NCBI RefSeq assembly: GCF_051020985.1
Contig: NC_135001.1
Location: 15,307,896-15,371,895 of the forward strand
Reading direction: 5' to 3'
DNA: 64,000 nucleotides
DNA from: Nomia melanderi
Taxonomy: Eukaryota; Arthropoda; Insecta; Hymenoptera; Halictidae
The translations under genes were made by a program, and so were the position numbers. Numbering within the stretch: position 1 is the stretch's first letter; every line of letters begins with the position of its first letter. The notes under the pieces are model-generated. The model was not told the DNA's origin. It saw only the letters and a list, made by a program, of their open reading frames with translations, and did not search any database. Of this stretch, positions 12,660 through 25,900 are shown piece after piece.

Positions 12660-15128
12660 TTATTCGTTTTCGAATGTATTTCCAAAACAAGACTTATTTG
12701 TCAGCTGTTCAGCTTCTTTATATATCCTTTTTAACGTGCCTGGATCAACCAAAAATCGTTGCCACAGTAGATTTCTCTCTCGTTCGAAACCCATACTAGT
12801 TTTCTACAAGAACATAACGATATCATTACTTATTGTATCAGATATAATATTTTATATACAAATATCTGTATATTTACCATTTGCTCTTTCATTTGATTCC
12901 TTATTTTGGTTAAATCCGTTTGTATCCTTTGCAAATGATCAAAGACTTCTTTATAAGAAGTTTCAATTTCGTATGAAATTGGTTTAAAACTGTATGTTGG
13001 TCCTCTTTGAATTTCACTTGTATATATCACATTTATTTCTTTTTCCCTAAGCAATAAAAAAATGTATAATATTTACAATACCAAACGTATTATATTCCTA
13101 TTTTTAAACTTATAATACTCACAACATTTCTAACTTATCAATTTTAGAATTTATATCTGTTTCCAATATGAATTGCTTTTTGTTCTTATTTTCGTTTATA
13201 AGTTCATTGTACTTATCTAAGGCAGAATTTAATTGATGTACATTGTCACTATTACACAACATAGAAACTAAAAGTTTGTTGAATAAGTTAAATGTATCTG
13301 GAGCAGATGATATAAGCATAGAATACTCTTCTTGTTGTTGTTCCATACTTTCCTATATTAAAAAAAAAAGAAATAGAATAACAAGTCACTTTTAAAAAAT
13401 ACTAGCTTTTAGGTGTAATTACTAACACATCTTGCATAATTCAACAAATACTCTGTAGTTAAATAGTGGTTAGTATCAGTCACAAATTCCAGGACATCTG
13501 TAAGACTGTGAAGCTGTATTTGCATTAATATATATAGCAAATTAATATCTGTATGTCCGCATTTCTGTGTAAGGAACTGCAAATTTTTTATCTTTTTTAA
13601 TTTATCATTTCTATGTTCAAGCTTTAAACAAGCATCTTGTTCCAAGATTTTAGTTATTTGTAATTCTGCAAACTGTTGTATAATTTCTGACAATTGACCT
13701 TCTTGTAAAGATACACTTTCTTCTAAGAAATCTCTCTTTGTAGATAACATTAAAATTTCTGTCCTAATTTCAATGTAAAAACATTAAAAGATAAAAAGAT
13801 ATTATTTATGCATATTCAATATATTAAAACATTTTGTAGTATTTAAATGATAATTATAAATTAAATAGTAATTAAATTACCTCAATTCATTAAGTTTAGG
13901 TATTTTTAAATTTCCATTATTATACATACTTTGTACATACTCTAACATGGCAATGTTAGATTCTGCTTGTATTTTAGCTAAAATTTCTTCTATTTTTACA
14001 TTAATTAAACTATAAAATAAAATATAATTTATATGCAGAGCAATATATATAATAAATATTTAATTTAATAATTATTATAAAAAAAATTACTTTGCTTTGC
14101 ATAATGTTAATTCCTGTAATTTTTCATTGTCAATTTGTACCTCTTGACTATTACTAATCAAAGAAGCATAATTTGAATCTTTTTCCTGTTCTTGCTCAGA
14201 AACATTGTCAAACTGTTTCTTTACATAAACACCTAAATAATTATTATATAGTTTTACATTATTACAAAAAAGTTCCAAAGGCATTTGGGTCCATACCGAT
14301 GGTATTCCTTTCTGTAAATAAAATACATTACATTATGATAAACCAAAAAGAAAAATTAATAATAGTAACATACATTTTCAGCTGCATCTGCATATAAATT
14401 TAAAAGGCATTCAACTTCATGAAAAAATTCATGATTATTCTCATCAAAATCGCCCAATATTGCAACACAATCTTCATATGCTTTGTCTGTTGCAATACGT
14501 TCTACGTTTAACCATTCAGATTCTTTTTTTATTTCCTCATCTACCTCCGCCACTAATTTTCTATAGAAATATTATAATTAAACATAATAATGACAATTAG
14601 GTTTAAATAAAAATATACATAGACATTAAATACATTACTTTAAGTTACCAATGCCACTTTGTAACACTAAAATATAATCATCGTCTACGATGTATGCATT
14701 TTTAACTATTTCAAATTCAGCAAATAGATCACTTATATCTGTATCATCAAAAGAAGCAATTTTTAATAAATCAGGACAACTTTTAGTTACTTTTTCCAAT
14801 GCACAATCCAATTCTAAATTATCTAACCATTCGTTTGATTCTTGTAACTTGTTCTTTCTAAAATATTAGATAAGTGAAAAAGGTGTAATTAAAGATTTCC
14901 AATACACTAAGGGAGTAATAAACGAAATAAATAATAAATTTATTACATTTGAAGTTCTTCATTTGACAGAATATTTATGAAATTCACATTTTCGTTGAAC
15001 CATTTTAAAAACGGCTGTGCCAGTGGATGCTGGCAATATTTATCCAATATCTCTGGTAAAACGCTACTTGAAAGTTCTGGATGTAAATCTTTGATTTTTT
15101 TATAAAATACTTTACTCGAAACACTCAT
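12660..15128 (-). CDS. HAUS3: HAUS augmin-like complex subunit 3
   Basis: Augmin recruits gamma-tubulin to spindle microtubules for branching nucleation in mitosis. Nine exons join in frame: 14947-15128, 14639-14857, 14374-14560, 14091-14311, 13881-14009, 13427-13763, 13123-13352, 12878-13046, 12660-12803, giving 605 aa (human HAUS3 about 603). The N-terminal conserved block FLKWFNENVNFINILSNEEL (about 40-59) matches the FLKWF...NVN...LS..EL signature of HAUS3, followed by LDNLELDCALE. The rest is mostly charged, leucine-rich and coiled-coil in character, and ends with an ERERNLLWQRFLVDPGTL-like terminal helix comparable to the vertebrate C-terminus. The acceptor at 13764 was chosen over one five bases inside because only it keeps frame. 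Insect augmin subunits diverge strongly, so this short signature plus matching length is the evidence. Confidence 0.9.
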
Positions 15129-15280
15129 ATTTCAGTGATAATTTTCAAATACAAACGTTTATTACGCCATGTAAATTCAACCAATTGTAAGGAACATTCA
15201 TCTATCAAAGGACAGAGAATTTACAGATGCGAAACTTTGGCATTTTTTGAAAACTAATTTCTAGTGTCCAGGTTATACCC

Positions 15281-15615
15281 CAGAAGTGCTGAGCTACTTT
15301 CTTCAAACTAGTGACTGTCGATCAACAGTTTCCCTAAGTTAAGGATGCTAAATCGGTGCGCGCGGTCACTCTAGTAACACTCCCCACGCGAGAAGTTACC
15401 CTCTCCATACCTATTTTTACCTGTACGACACTCTACATAGAACTGGCTATATACAGAGAGTCTCGGCGCAGACGAGGTATAAGATAGCATCGTAAGCTTA
15501 TGGGACTAAGTGTCACATGTTCTGAATTACCAACTGTGTAAAAAATCAAAGGTTTTGTTCTGCCCTACGTTCACCAAAAGTCACTAATTTGAAAGGGGAC
15601 AGTTTAACACCCTTG
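15281..15615. mobile_element. hAT-like MITE between HAUS3 and ERH
   Basis: The right end, read inward on the minus strand, is CAAGGGTGTTAAACTGTCCC, a hAT-type terminus. Both arms carry the sub-terminal motif CAAAYTAGTGACT (left 15304-15315, right inverted near 15585), which is also present in the fragment at 2816-2840. The left tip is decayed and no clean 8-bp target duplication is seen. GC content is clearly above its surroundings. Confidence 0.55.
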
Positions 15616-17232
15616 ATATTTACGTTATACTCAAGTTTTGAAATAGAATACATCATGTTATATTCAGACTATTTCGTTTAAATCCTTATATATCATTTTC
15701 TCGAAACTATTTGTTATTTTAAAACATGTTTCAAAGTAGGATTTGTTTTATTTCAGTTAGTGTAAATTTTGTCTACTTATAGGTACTTAGATATGCTTCT
15801 GAAATTTTTAAGTGGACTGTTATCCTCTTTAAAAAATTAATTAACACTGTATGAAAAATTATTGTATATCACCGAAAAGTAATTAAATAACCTAACAAAC
15901 AAACTGGAAGAGCTAATCAAACTGTTATTAATGAAAAAATTCATGAAAATTGGTAATTTTTACGACGTTCACAGAGAAGTAGCGTCTTAAGAGTAGTAAG
16001 TATGTATTTCTGATAAACTTCATTTTTCATAAAGCTCCTCCTAAAAAAGTCTAAATGTGTTAAATCTGGAAACCTTTATGGGGAAAACAGAAAAGTAAAG
16101 CAAGACACTCTTCCCCTATCAATAGAGATAATTACGTACGAAGATTCAAATGAATTACAGCATATACAAATTCTGGTTGTAAGATATAAACCATGCTTTA
16201 TGAACTACAAGTAGTTAGTAATATAATTTGTACGAAAATATAATTACAATATTAATTAAGTAGTTCATAAAGTAAATAAAAATAATTTTGTTGATAAAAT
16301 TAAATTTTTTAAATTGTATATTTTTTAAATATAGTTGCCTGTAACAATACATTTCAAATGTCGTTGCACTTTCAACTATTTTTGTTTCTTCATACGCAAT
16401 CTTTACTTCTTTTACACAGTGGCTTAGAGAAAGAGTGTTGGAATCGACTATATACCAGCTATAACACGAACATCAAAGATACCAACAGAAGTTTTCGTCT
16501 ATATATAAATATTTAGTGGTAAGAATGTCGGTATTTTAACCATTAAATACGTAAGTAGTCGAGGTACCTGATACATACTTATTCTGACAACACATTGGTG
16601 TTATAAAGGTCATGTAATTTTTTTCATAAGACCCACTATTAAAATGAATAAGCAATATAGTACATATCCCAAAAACAAAAGTATGCTTCATTTTGAGCAT
16701 GTACACTGATGAGAATTGTTTAAATATGTATTTGACTAAATAATTTCAATTTTGTAGTTTTCACTGTTAGATGGCAGACGTTGATGTCAGCCATGTTGTC
16801 ATTCTGAAATACACTTCTAGCAGAAAGCTCGCGCCTTGTGATTCGAGGTCTTCTGAGTATACTATTTACAGTATATTGGCTGGTATCGTCCAATAGATAT
16901 TCTGTAATTCGAATTTTCGGACTTCTTTTTTAAAAAAGAATTTAATCTTCGGGTTTTTTTAGAGCTCCTGGTTACCGCAAAAGTTATAACATTTCTGACA
17001 AAACGCAAACTCCGTTAACCTACACTAGATTTTTCTCGAATCAGGAGTAGGAATGGTTGTTTGTTGATGTTTACTGGTGGTGATACAGATTTAGCTTATT
17101 TAAAATATCGATGTCCACAGTACATAAATTTCATCAAATACATGCAAACATTGGTCACACAATTATTCACTTTATTAATTAAACAAGAACCGGTGTATTC
17201 TAACGTAATATAGTCACCGGCTAAACGCAGTA
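15616..17232. other. Divergent intergenic region between HAUS3 and ERH
   Basis: Holds the upstream sequence of both head-to-head genes. The part at 16750-16990 is less AT-rich than the rest and could include transcribed 5' sequence; it contains a 41-codon open frame (see findings). No other feature seen. Confidence 0.4.
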
Positions 17233-18234
17233 ATGGTAACCATACTTTTGTTTTGATTATTTTCGAAGCATGTTAGCTATTTACCTATTATTAATTGACG
17301 ATTTTTTATTAAATTTGAGCTTCCTGGACTATTTATATACAACTTTATGCTATATTAATTTTGTTACACAATTTGTAACATACATTTGCATCAAGTAAAT
17401 GTAAATATTTATTTTTAGAATATTAATTAGTATTCATTCAACATTATAATAATTACTATAATTAATAACTTTTTTTGCTTATACGAAAACAAAATTAAAT
17501 GTGAAATTAAAATATTATTTTTCTATTTCAGTCTCATACAATATTGCTTATTCAACCAGGCAATAGACCTGAAACAAGAACATATTCTGACTACGAAAGT
17601 GTTAACGAATGTATGGAAGGTAATGATTTTTTATTATTTGTCTTTTTTTTTCAATTAATCTGTTTACATCAATCAGAACAATATTTTTTGAATTGCTTTA
17701 TTTGTAGTATTAAATTTCAAATAATCTAGAACATATAATCTAAAAGTATAAATCTTCATAATAGATTTATTACAGTTTACATGAAATCATGGACATTAAT
17801 TAGAATTATGTAATTGTCACATGCATTATACATGTATTTAAATTATTATTGAAAATTGATTATACGTTACAATAATAATGTCCATTTGAATGTATAAAAT
17901 GACCATTTTTTAAAATTCTTATATTAATGTAAAAATAATTTATGGAATGATATTAATATAATCTAACTACAAAAATAATGTAACTATAATAATTTTATTT
18001 TTTTCAATGACAGGAGTATGTAAAATCTATGAGGAGCATTTAAAGAGGCGAAACCCAAATACTCCAACTATAACTTATGACATTAGTCAACTATTTGATT
18101 TTATTGATCAACTCACAGATTTGTCATGTCTTGTTTATCAAAAATCCTCAAATACATATGCTCCATATAACAAAGATTGGATTAAAGAAAAAATATATGT
18201 TTTATTACGCCGAGCTGCAGGACATAGCGAGTAA
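17233..18234 (+). CDS. e(r): Enhancer of rudimentary homolog (ERH)
   Basis: Small, highly conserved nuclear protein that partners with Mmi1/DGCR8-type RNA-processing complexes. Coding exons 17532-17619 and 18014-18234 give SHTILLIQPGN...GVCKIYEEHLKRRNPN...PYNKDWIKEKIYVLL, unmistakably ERH from its second residue on. The initiator Met is missing from exon 17532, so the start codon must be spliced from upstream; in other animals the intron directly follows ATG. The best candidate is ATG at 17233-17235 immediately followed by the donor GTAACC, giving a 296-base intron and a 103-aa protein (family 104). The first exon is inferred from this; the rest is certain. Head-to-head with HAUS3. Confidence 0.93.
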
Positions 18235-18313
18235 TTAATAGACAAAGATAGACATATGTTTTATGTATAAGACAAACTAATTTTAAGTAAAGGTCTATAT
18301 TGCCATTTGTAAT

Positions 18314-18319
18314 AATAAA
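18314..18319 (+). promoter_or_regulatory. Polyadenylation signal of ERH
   Basis: AATAAA 80 bases after the ERH stop codon, the first canonical hexamer downstream on the coding strand. Usage is inferred. Confidence 0.5.
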
Positions 18320-21300
18320 TATATAATCGAAAGACATATTAAAATGTTATATTCTCATTAAAATTAAATGATTTCCTAACTATATTTCCTTTTCAATTAA
18401 ATTTATAATTAATTTTACCCTGTTACCACATAGTCCCATTGTCGTATCCAAAAATACTCATTACACTACTTTTATGTCTTTAGTATTAACAGGAGTCACT
18501 TTAATGCTATTCTCATGCTATAAATCAATATCTCAAAAATAAATGATTTATATATCATTCAAAATTTTGATATATGAAAATAGATATGTAACTTATTACA
18601 TAGAGTGTCTTTAAACAAAAATGTATTTTAATATTTGAATGTAGTAAGTATACATTTAAGAAATGTGTTGAAGCATATTACTATTTATAGTACTATAACA
18701 AATAACAAAGCACTTTTAATTGTTGTTTAATTTAATTTAATTTTAGCTTAAATCTGTTTTAAAACTTACAATAGGTACATTATAAAATATATTATCTTTT
18801 TCTTTGCAATTTATATCCAAATATAATTTTTAGGTACAAGAAATTAGATTCCATCTTTTTTTGTATTACTAATATAAAGAATTATAGGATTTAAGTATTT
18901 ATATTATTATCTGAAAGAAATTATATTGTGTATTGTATGTATTTATGTGTACTAATTTTATGTTAAATGTTAATACAAATACATAAATGTACTCTAATAT
19001 ATAGATGTCAAATTATGTTATTTATAATAAAATTTAAATTCATGTTTGAAGGTATCAGTAAACTAATAGTTAGAAAAAATGTATCTTATAAGATATTTGG
19101 TGTTATACATTGTCAAAATGTGTAATTAATTAACAAAATGTCAGATTTGGTTCTACACTCAAAAAATTAATAAGAGTTCTACAACAAAACAAATGCTACA
19201 CAAAAAATTTATAATTCATAAACTGTTAAGTCTAATAAATGGAATTGAACACTTTTCATTTACTGACAAATCACTGATACCTATTTGACAAAGATAGAGT
19301 AATAAGGCGATAAATAAATGAAAGGACGTGAAAACCCCATAATGTAATAGAAACAGTGATATGATTATAATAAATTCAATGAAGTGTAATTATAAGAAGA
19401 AATAATATATCATAAATTTGTGAGGGCTTGTTAAAAAGAAAAAAATATCAATTGAATGATTATAATTATGAAAATAGAAATTAATTGACCAAAATTTTTA
19501 AAATTTCATAACAATTGAAAGTTGTTGAACTGGTGATCAAATATCAATCTATTTCTATTGGTGAAACAAATTCTGCTCTGTACAAACTATTCAATGAGTA
19601 TAGGAAATAAGAATCATAAAAAATAAATCAAACAATATTAATAATGAACCCATCAAATTAAAAAAATCACAAGACGGTGTCGATAACATATTTAACTACT
19701 ATTGCAATATAAAAATTTCTTTATTTTTTATTATACTTTTATAAAGTTTTTGCTAACGAATTAGTAAAATATTTATAATATAATTAAGATTAAACATAAT
19801 ATTATTTGGATAACTTTCAATTATACTTATTTTAGTTACACATGTATTAAACAAATGTTCATAACCGACCCTTTTAGTAATCGATTAATACGTTGCGATT
19901 CAAAATATTTCGCCAAACGTGAACATTACAATTTTATACCTACACAATTTCCAGGAATGGAAACTTTATACATGGTTCATTCATTAAGTCATTCAATCTA
20001 ACAGTACTTGATTATAGCATATAAAGGTATGGATTGCAAGAATTTCAAATACACTTGTTATGTAAAAGATGCCAAAAGTTTTTATTATAATTGAAAATTG
20101 TATACTACTTTGTAACGTGTAGCACCTAAATTAATACAAGAATTATTAATTATTAATTTTAGTGTTAGAGTGAAATTGGTGTGTAAAAATAAACTTGTAA
20201 CGAGAGCACACAGCAATTAGATCATCAATTTCAACTAAATTTTTTGTGATGAATTTAAAAACAAGTAAATTAACATATGTTTATTTTAAAAATTTATTAT
20301 TTTACATAATAATAATAATATTTTTGTCCTTTAAATAGCATTTTTTTCATTACCATTGGCTATAACAATTTATATAAATTCTTAATTTATTTTTTATTCA
20401 TAGATGGATAATTTCACCTACAAAACCTATTTATATTTTCTCAATAAAACACATCTACTAAATTTACTGTTTATAAATTTGTAGAAAGATAGTTTTTACA
20501 TTATATTTTATAAGAAACCAAACCCTGTAACATTATTATATAATAATTATGCTGTATTATTATTCTAGAAAATGCTATTTAAATGAAAAAGATTATTGCA
20601 GAAATGTACATTAACTTTAAAGATGAGTCATTGATATATCAAAATTTTAACAGTACATATTTTCTAAACAATACGTATGCACAAAAATGCTTATATATTT
20701 TCACTTATTTTTGTTTTAAATTCACTATAAAAAGCTTGGTCGAAGTAGATAATTATACTGCTATATTCTCTTTTTATCAGCATAACAGCACACAACAAGT
20801 TCATTCAATCTATCATTGCACTCCTTCAGATCAATAGCACACATTATTACAAGTGTAACTTAAAAGTATTCAAATGTAAATGTTAAAACAGTTGTCATTC
20901 AATGTTTATTTATCTTAATAGAAGCAGTTGAAAAGATTTAACGAAACTAAGATCAACATTACTTTGTTTTACAAAATAATATTTGTAAGACTCCCATACT
21001 GTGCGCTCCTTGTGTTTCAAACACTAAGAGTTCAGACACCATTTCAAATTCTTCTAATGTCAGAAAATTGTTTGAACTCAACGTATCAAAAGTGAAATTA
21101 TCTTTAAGAAAATATTTCGAATACACCTATCTCCCGATTTAAGTACACGGTTTTCAAAATAATAAATTAAAAAAAAATGTTAGAAATAAACGTTTTACTG
21201 CACATATGTTTCTATAGTAAATTTCTAATTTCATTCGATTGGTAACACTGCCATTAAATCGAAAAAAAAGAATTTCCCTTTTTGTATACACACAAGAACC

Positions 21301-21536
21301 ATTCATGTAAATTAGAGTAGTAAAGTTCAGTAAATCTTTAGTAGCAGAAAGGTGTGCATCGTTGTGCTTTTTCTAATCAAAATTTTTTAAAACGTCATAT
21401 TTACTGGTTAGTAATAAACAATTATAGACTTTGTAGCATTTTTATAATTTATTTAAAATTGTGTGGGCTTGGTTTCTTGATTCAACTTTTGATTTCATTT
21501 TTATAGATTTTATATTTCTCGTTTTTATAAAAAGAA
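18320..21536. other. Intergenic region without recognisable genes
   Basis: About 3.2 kb of very AT-rich sequence between ERH and the fold-back element. Short open frames (for example 20583-20837) look random: rich in Ile, Tyr, Phe, Asn and Lys with no pattern. No RNA gene or repeat recognised. Confidence 0.5.
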
Positions 21537-21755
21537 TTATGTACTATTCGCTTTTTACGTAAGTGCTGTCGGCCTGAGGCTTAACCGTACACAGAGGCAA
21601 GGGGACGCTTCCACTCACAATGCTCAGTCGTCGACGCACGGCCATTATTAACGCGCGTCAAGGCCCAAGCGTCGTAAGTGGAAGTCCCCTTGCTCCTGTG
21701 TACTTTTAAACCACAGGCCAATGGCACTAACGTGAGAGGCGAATGGTACTTACAA
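21537..21755. repeat. GC-rich fold-back element (long imperfect inverted repeat)
   Basis: Left arm about 21537-21635 and right arm about 21660-21755 are inverted copies. Paired landmarks: GTACTATTCGC with GCGAATGGTAC, AAGTGCTGTCGGCCTGAGG with CCACAGGCCAATGGCACT, GTACACAG with CTGTGTAC, GCAAGGGGAC with GTCCCCTTGC, and TTCCACT with AGTGGAA. The loop is about 25 bases. Composition differs sharply from the flanks. It may be a MITE, or less likely a transcribed hairpin. Confidence 0.75.
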
Positions 21756-22219
21756 CTTTATATATTTGTCATTTCATAAATTAACTGATATTTTTGTTTT
21801 TCATGGTATTTTATTTTTATTTTATGTTGAAATAAATGAATTTAATTAAATATGTAACTGATTAAATTATCCACATTTTGGTTTGTTTTCAATTTACACG
21901 ATATTTTGAGAAACTGATATTTCGTGTAAATCGAGAGCTAGGTGTATATTAATGCGATTTTTCTGATTATGTTAAGTTTCATTTCACATTAGATACTTAA
22001 AAAAGACATTGACATGATCTTAATTTTTCGTTATTAGTTCAAGATCAAAATAATAAAATTACTATTTTAAATTTTTAACTGAAAGTAGTTGTCCCACTCT
22101 TATACTTTATAATCATATGTAGTGTGGGTATTAATACTTATATAAATATATCTGATTTCTTTTAGAATTTAAAAGATATCAGTATATATGTAACAAAATG
22201 TTTAAAGTCATCCTGAAAT

Positions 22220-22252
22220 ATTCCCCCGGTCTTACAAAGACTGGTGGGGAAT
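22220..22252. repeat. Short GC-rich hairpin
   Basis: ATTCCCCCGGTCT, loop TACAA, then AGACTGGTGGGGAAT form a stem of about 13 bp with one G-T pair and small bulges, in otherwise AT-rich intergenic sequence. It has no run of T or polyA signal beside it, so no function is assigned. Confidence 0.45.
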
Positions 22253-22900
22253 TACATTTCTATACTGTTTATGCAAGTAAAATATTTTGATAGTATCTGT
22301 ACTGTTGAATATATAATAATAATATAATAAATTTGTGTTGTAATGTGAATTTTTAATTACTAAGTGATCATTACTAGAATATTTGTAGCATTTTTTATAG
22401 AACAATTGTAGCGAAAAGTTAATTCTTACATTTTAACACATAACAGAGACAAGAAATAACAAGTTTCCAATAATATAAAACATATTGTACAGAACAGCTC
22501 TTATGTTATAAATACATAACATGTTAATATATTAATTTTTTGTACATTAAAATAAACATTTTGCATAAAACATGTGTACCACATTTAACAAAAAATGTAA
22601 AGTACTAAATTAAGTCATGAATTAAGTAATTATTTTAATGTAACGAATGTGGATATCTTATTAAGTGTATGAAAGAACATATACGTTTTTATCGTAAATT
22701 TCGATTATATTAATTTTAAATTATATGAGCAATATAGCATGCTTAATTTAGATTAAATTTATAATATTATTGTATCGATTTTTCATTATCACAGATTGTT
22801 TTAGTAGGCCTACTGTCAAAGTTAGACCCTGAGGCCTACAATGGACTAGTAAATTTTAGTAAAATCTATTTGAATACCATACTAGATGTGCAGATAAACA

Positions 22901-25900
22901 TCACGTTTCTAATGTTGGAAAAAGTCTTGTTAACACAAAATAGGCTACATCATAGTTACTCCAATATGTTGTATGTGCTGCTACCGTGTATAGATAATTT
23001 CGTCCCAAACTTGCTCGAAGTACATAATCTAACCGTTGTGATAATTCTAATAAGTATAAAAATATATTTCATTAATTTACTCTTTATGTAGTCATTAATA
23101 TCATTTGAAAATATTTAATGTTATTAAATAGTATTAATTATCCATGTACCTTGACCTGGTTGAAGCGGAGTAGATGCATCTTCTTTAGCATTCCAACCAG
23201 CACGCACTAAACCCCATAGACTCCAACCTTTATCTGAAGTACGATTAGACATATCCGGACTTTCCTCTCTTTCGTCAGTTTCTATAACAGATTTTAAAAT
23301 AATTTACTTGAGATTTTAATAAATATTATAAGTATATTTCATATTTTGAAGTATATTTCATATACCTGCAGGGGAAAAAGTTTGATCAGCACCACTTATT
23401 GATGGAGGAGATTGTTCCATCTGTTGACCATCAACTCCTCCGTAAGGTGGTATAAGAACTGGTTCTATTTTGCTATAACCTCTCTCCAAAAGTGGTTCCA
23501 TTCTGTAAGCTACAGGATCAGACCAGTGAAATATATTGTAAAATCTTTTGCATAAACCTTGAGGCATCACATCAGTTTTATTTGAAGGAGAACGGGTACG
23601 TAATGCAAGGAATACAGATAATGGAGAACCCAAACAAAATAAATTTTCAATCTGCAATTATGAAAATAATTATAAACTACAATGTTTAAAATCCTACATT
23701 ATAATTCTTTGTAAAAATGTTGTATCAAAACATATGAATGCAGTTATATTTACTGGAAATTGTAATCGTTGCAATAGAACTTCTTGCGTTTCTGGGGATG
23801 GGGGTCTTGTGTCTGGACCCATCCAACCTGTGACAATATCATAAACAATTACACATCCTAAAGAATGTGCTAAGATTGAAACTTTTCCTTTCCAACCTGG
23901 ATGTCGACTTGCAAACATAAAATATAGTCTATTTAATTCTTTTTGTAATCCTGCTCTTACTTCTCCACCGTAAAGAGGACTTGTATAATAAAGTATATCC
24001 ATCGCTGATGTATTTAATAAATGTCGTATACTTAGTACACTGTAAGGTGTAATGGCTTCTACAATATCTGAAAATTTATACAATAGAAAATCAAACTAAA
24101 ATATAACAAATATAGTAAAAAATAGACAATAATTTTTTTACCTCCATCAAGTTTTAATGAAGATCGCCATTCAACAGGGAAAAATTCAACTCTATAATTG
24201 GAATTGGGAAAATATTTTTGTTTTAACCAATCCACACAATCTCTAAATCTGTTTAAATGTTTAGTATATTATATTAAGCACATAAAAATTTGTAAATAAG
24301 AATTATAATTATAAACATTTTACATACGATGTTGTATTACGAATAATTTTTCCTGTATCTCTTTTTTGACCAATTCCATGAACTACAAATACTATATGAT
24401 CAATATCATGAGGCTTATCTTCCATTACTGCAGCAAATTTATAGCCTCTTCTTAACTGATAGCCTGTAGCTGAAATATTCAGTATAAATATGTAATTTAA
24501 TTTCAATTATTTCATTTTATTTTTTTAATGCCAAGAAAGAAATAAAATACATACTTTTTGCAAATCCCAATTTTGATGTAACACTGCGCATTAGTTTACT
24601 GTGTCTATATTCACTGTGTAATACCACATCATTTATGCTATGCCAATCAACATGAAATTCAGGAAAGTGTTCTGTATGCAATACTGAAATTGGAAAAATT
24701 TTATTCACCAGTGTTCGATATAATTATTACATATTTAGAGTAAACAATAATATATAACATCTTTTAAGAATCTATACTTTTGTAAGGATGAGGCACGTCA
24801 GACACTGAAGTAGATTGACTTGGAAGTTGTTTTTGAAAAAGATTAAGATGAACTTCTTCTATGACTTTAGATTGTTCCAATTCTAAGGGTATCCAACTAC
24901 CATCATAATACCAAGTGCCTCTCATTATTTCCCATTCTTCTCCTTTAGAAAATTAAAATTAAAAATTATACATAATAATTCTAACATACTGAGAAGGTAA
25001 TACTTTAAACAACATTTTAAACAACATTTTTTACAACTTCGTATTTAAAACATGCAAAGTATGAATAAAAACAATATAATCTTTCTGTTAAACAATTCAC
25101 TAAAAAAATATAATTGATGATATTAAATTAATACTTAAAAATAAATTACACTGAATTGTATAATATTTTAGTTCATGTGTTATGTAGGTGATAATATTAA
25201 TCAATAAATATTTGATTAAGCTGATCATTGATAAACATATACAATTGTATAGAAATACAAAATATTTACCTGGACAATATATAGAAATACATTTCATTTT
25301 ATCAATTTCAACATCGTACATTCCTCCTTTTACTACAATTTTTTCTATAGGAGGCAAATTATTCAAAGGGTCATTATTTTTACTAAGTAAATTTTGATAA
25401 GTTTGCCAAGCATTTTCAATTCTCAAACTGTCATATCCACAAAATTCTATCCATCTTTTGTCAACACCGTCTCTATAAAACCAGCGTACTTGCATTGGCG
25501 TTAAGGGTTCTGCATATGTTAAATTATTTGCTATATCATCTGTTTCTACCATTGAGGTTTGTTCTGTGATAACTTCCGTAGTTTCTTGAAACATTAAGAA
25601 TTAATATTAACATTACATAAATTTCATGTGAAATTAAATGTATTATAACATTAGAAAATATGTATTTTAAAACCAATTATTCAACTATTGAACATTATGT
25701 AATATCATATTACAAGCTCACAACTCTTATCTTAAACTATTAGATTAGACAACTCTTATCTTAAACTACTAGACATTTTAAAAAGTATTTTAATTTTAAA
25801 ATTACAAGAAGTAATCATAATTTTAAATATTCTCTACAATGTTTGGAAATCATTTTGAAATTCGCGCGCATTTAATTAAATATTATGACACACCAATTAT

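Noticed and set aside
13751..13760. Alternative HAUS3 acceptor (GACAG) five bases inside the exon start at 13763
   Set aside because: Using it breaks the reading frame with the preceding exon; the acceptor ATTAG at 13764-13768 keeps it.
20583..20837. 84-codon plus-strand open frame
   Set aside because: AT-driven composition, no splice or homology support, and alone in a gene-free region.
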